This document shows positions 63,741 to 64,000 of a stretch of 64,000 nt of DNA, in pieces; within the stretch, counting starts at the first letter, position 1; each line of letters opens with the position of its first letter. A program made the translations under genes and the position numbers. Below the pieces are notes generated by a model. That model saw nothing but the letters and a program-made list of their open reading frames with translations. It was not told the origin of the DNA and did no database searches. The DNA comes from Burkholderia pseudomultivorans (lineage in GTDB: Bacteria > Pseudomonadota > Gammaproteobacteria > Burkholderiales > Burkholderiaceae), in the NCBI RefSeq assembly GCF_902499075.1, contig NZ_CABVPP010000004.1:177007-241006 (forward strand), given 5' to 3'.

Positions 63741-64000
63741 AACTGAAGAGTTTGATCCTGGCTCAGATTGAACGCTGGCGGCATGCCTTACACATGCAAG
63801 TCGAACGGCAGCACGGGTGCTTGCACCTGGTGGCGAGTGGCGAACGGGTGAGTAATACATCGGAACATGTCCTGTAGTGGGGGATAGCCCGGCGAAAGCC
63901 GGATTAATACCGCATACGATCTGAGGATGAAAGCGGGGGACCTTCGGGCCTCGCGCTATAGGGTTGGCCGATGGCTGATTAGCTAGTTGGTGGGGTAAAG
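63741..64000 (+). rRNA. rrs: 16S ribosomal RNA (5' part, runs off the window)
   Basis: The gene starts AACTGAAGAGTTTGATCCTG, the universal 5' end, with CGGCAGCACGGGTGCTTGCA in the V1 loop typical of Burkholderia. The first 260 bases are visible. Confidence 0.98.

Overview
The window is high-GC chromosomal DNA from a Burkholderia-type betaproteobacterium. The 16S rRNA 5' end at the right edge reads as Burkholderia. Several exported DUF4148 proteins and a RepB-family initiator with parAB fit the multipartite Burkholderia genome. A replication origin (iterons), parA/parB, an initiator gene and centromere-like 16-bp palindromes at 36.8-42.6 kb indicate that this is the origin region of a secondary chromosome or megaplasmid-like replicon. 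A ribosomal RNA operon begins about 21 kb from that origin. All calls come from reading the sequence; no database search was run.

Layout. (1) 1-3.4 kb, minus strand: a tightly overlapping catabolic operon (2-dehydropantoate reductase-like, VOC protein, MaoC hydratase, type III CoA-transferase, truncated shikimate dehydrogenase-like gene). (2) 3.6-8.6 kb, minus: a tricarballylate-utilisation type set, tcuR-tcuA-tcuB-tcuC, closed by a terminator. (3) 8.9-13.5 kb, plus: a sigma-54 activator, a fused dihydroxyacetone kinase, and an MFS transporter gene broken by an in-frame TAG. (4) 14.0-15.0 kb: a low-GC island with two orphan small genes and a deletion-fused remnant of a FitAB/VapBC toxin-antitoxin pair. 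(5) 15.2-24.5 kb, minus: a full ectoine/5-hydroxyectoine catabolic cluster (enuR, eutB, eutC, doeA, doeB, asnC-type regulator, doeC, doeD) without its own uptake system. (6) 24.9-30.2 kb, plus: a MarR-controlled tripartite aromatic-acid-type efflux pump (FUSC, DUF1656, HlyD, NodT). (7) 30.3-36.8 kb: a di-Mop molybdate-binding protein with NifQ, a bleomycin-resistance-like protein, a ProQ/FinO RNA chaperone, a DUF2889 protein, a flavodoxin, and a TetR/metallo-hydrolase divergent pair with two matched operators.

(8) 36.8-42.7 kb: five parS-like sites, parA, parB, the initiator gene on the opposite strand, and an iteron-rich origin. A sixth parS-like site lies at 50.9 kb. (9) 42.8-50.6 kb: small exported proteins, regulators, a second-type purA, a frameshifted LysR gene, a dienelactone hydrolase and an HD protein. 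(10) 51.1-53.0 kb: a Xre/RES toxin-antitoxin pair and a tyrosine-recombinase-like gene lacking most catalytic residues. (11) 53.2-63.1 kb: gamma-glutamyltransferase, an Ala/Gly-rich exported protein, an SbcD/SbcC-like nuclease pair, a Mesh1-like HD hydrolase, a DUF429 protein and an uncharacterised helical protein. (12) 63.2-64.0 kb: two rrn promoters, the boxA leader and the 16S 5' end.

The most useful observations are the origin/centromere architecture, the CoA-dependent operon beside tcu, three recently decayed genes (nonsense, frameshift, deletion fusion), the catalytically degenerate recombinase, and the NifQ variant lacking one cysteine of its motif.
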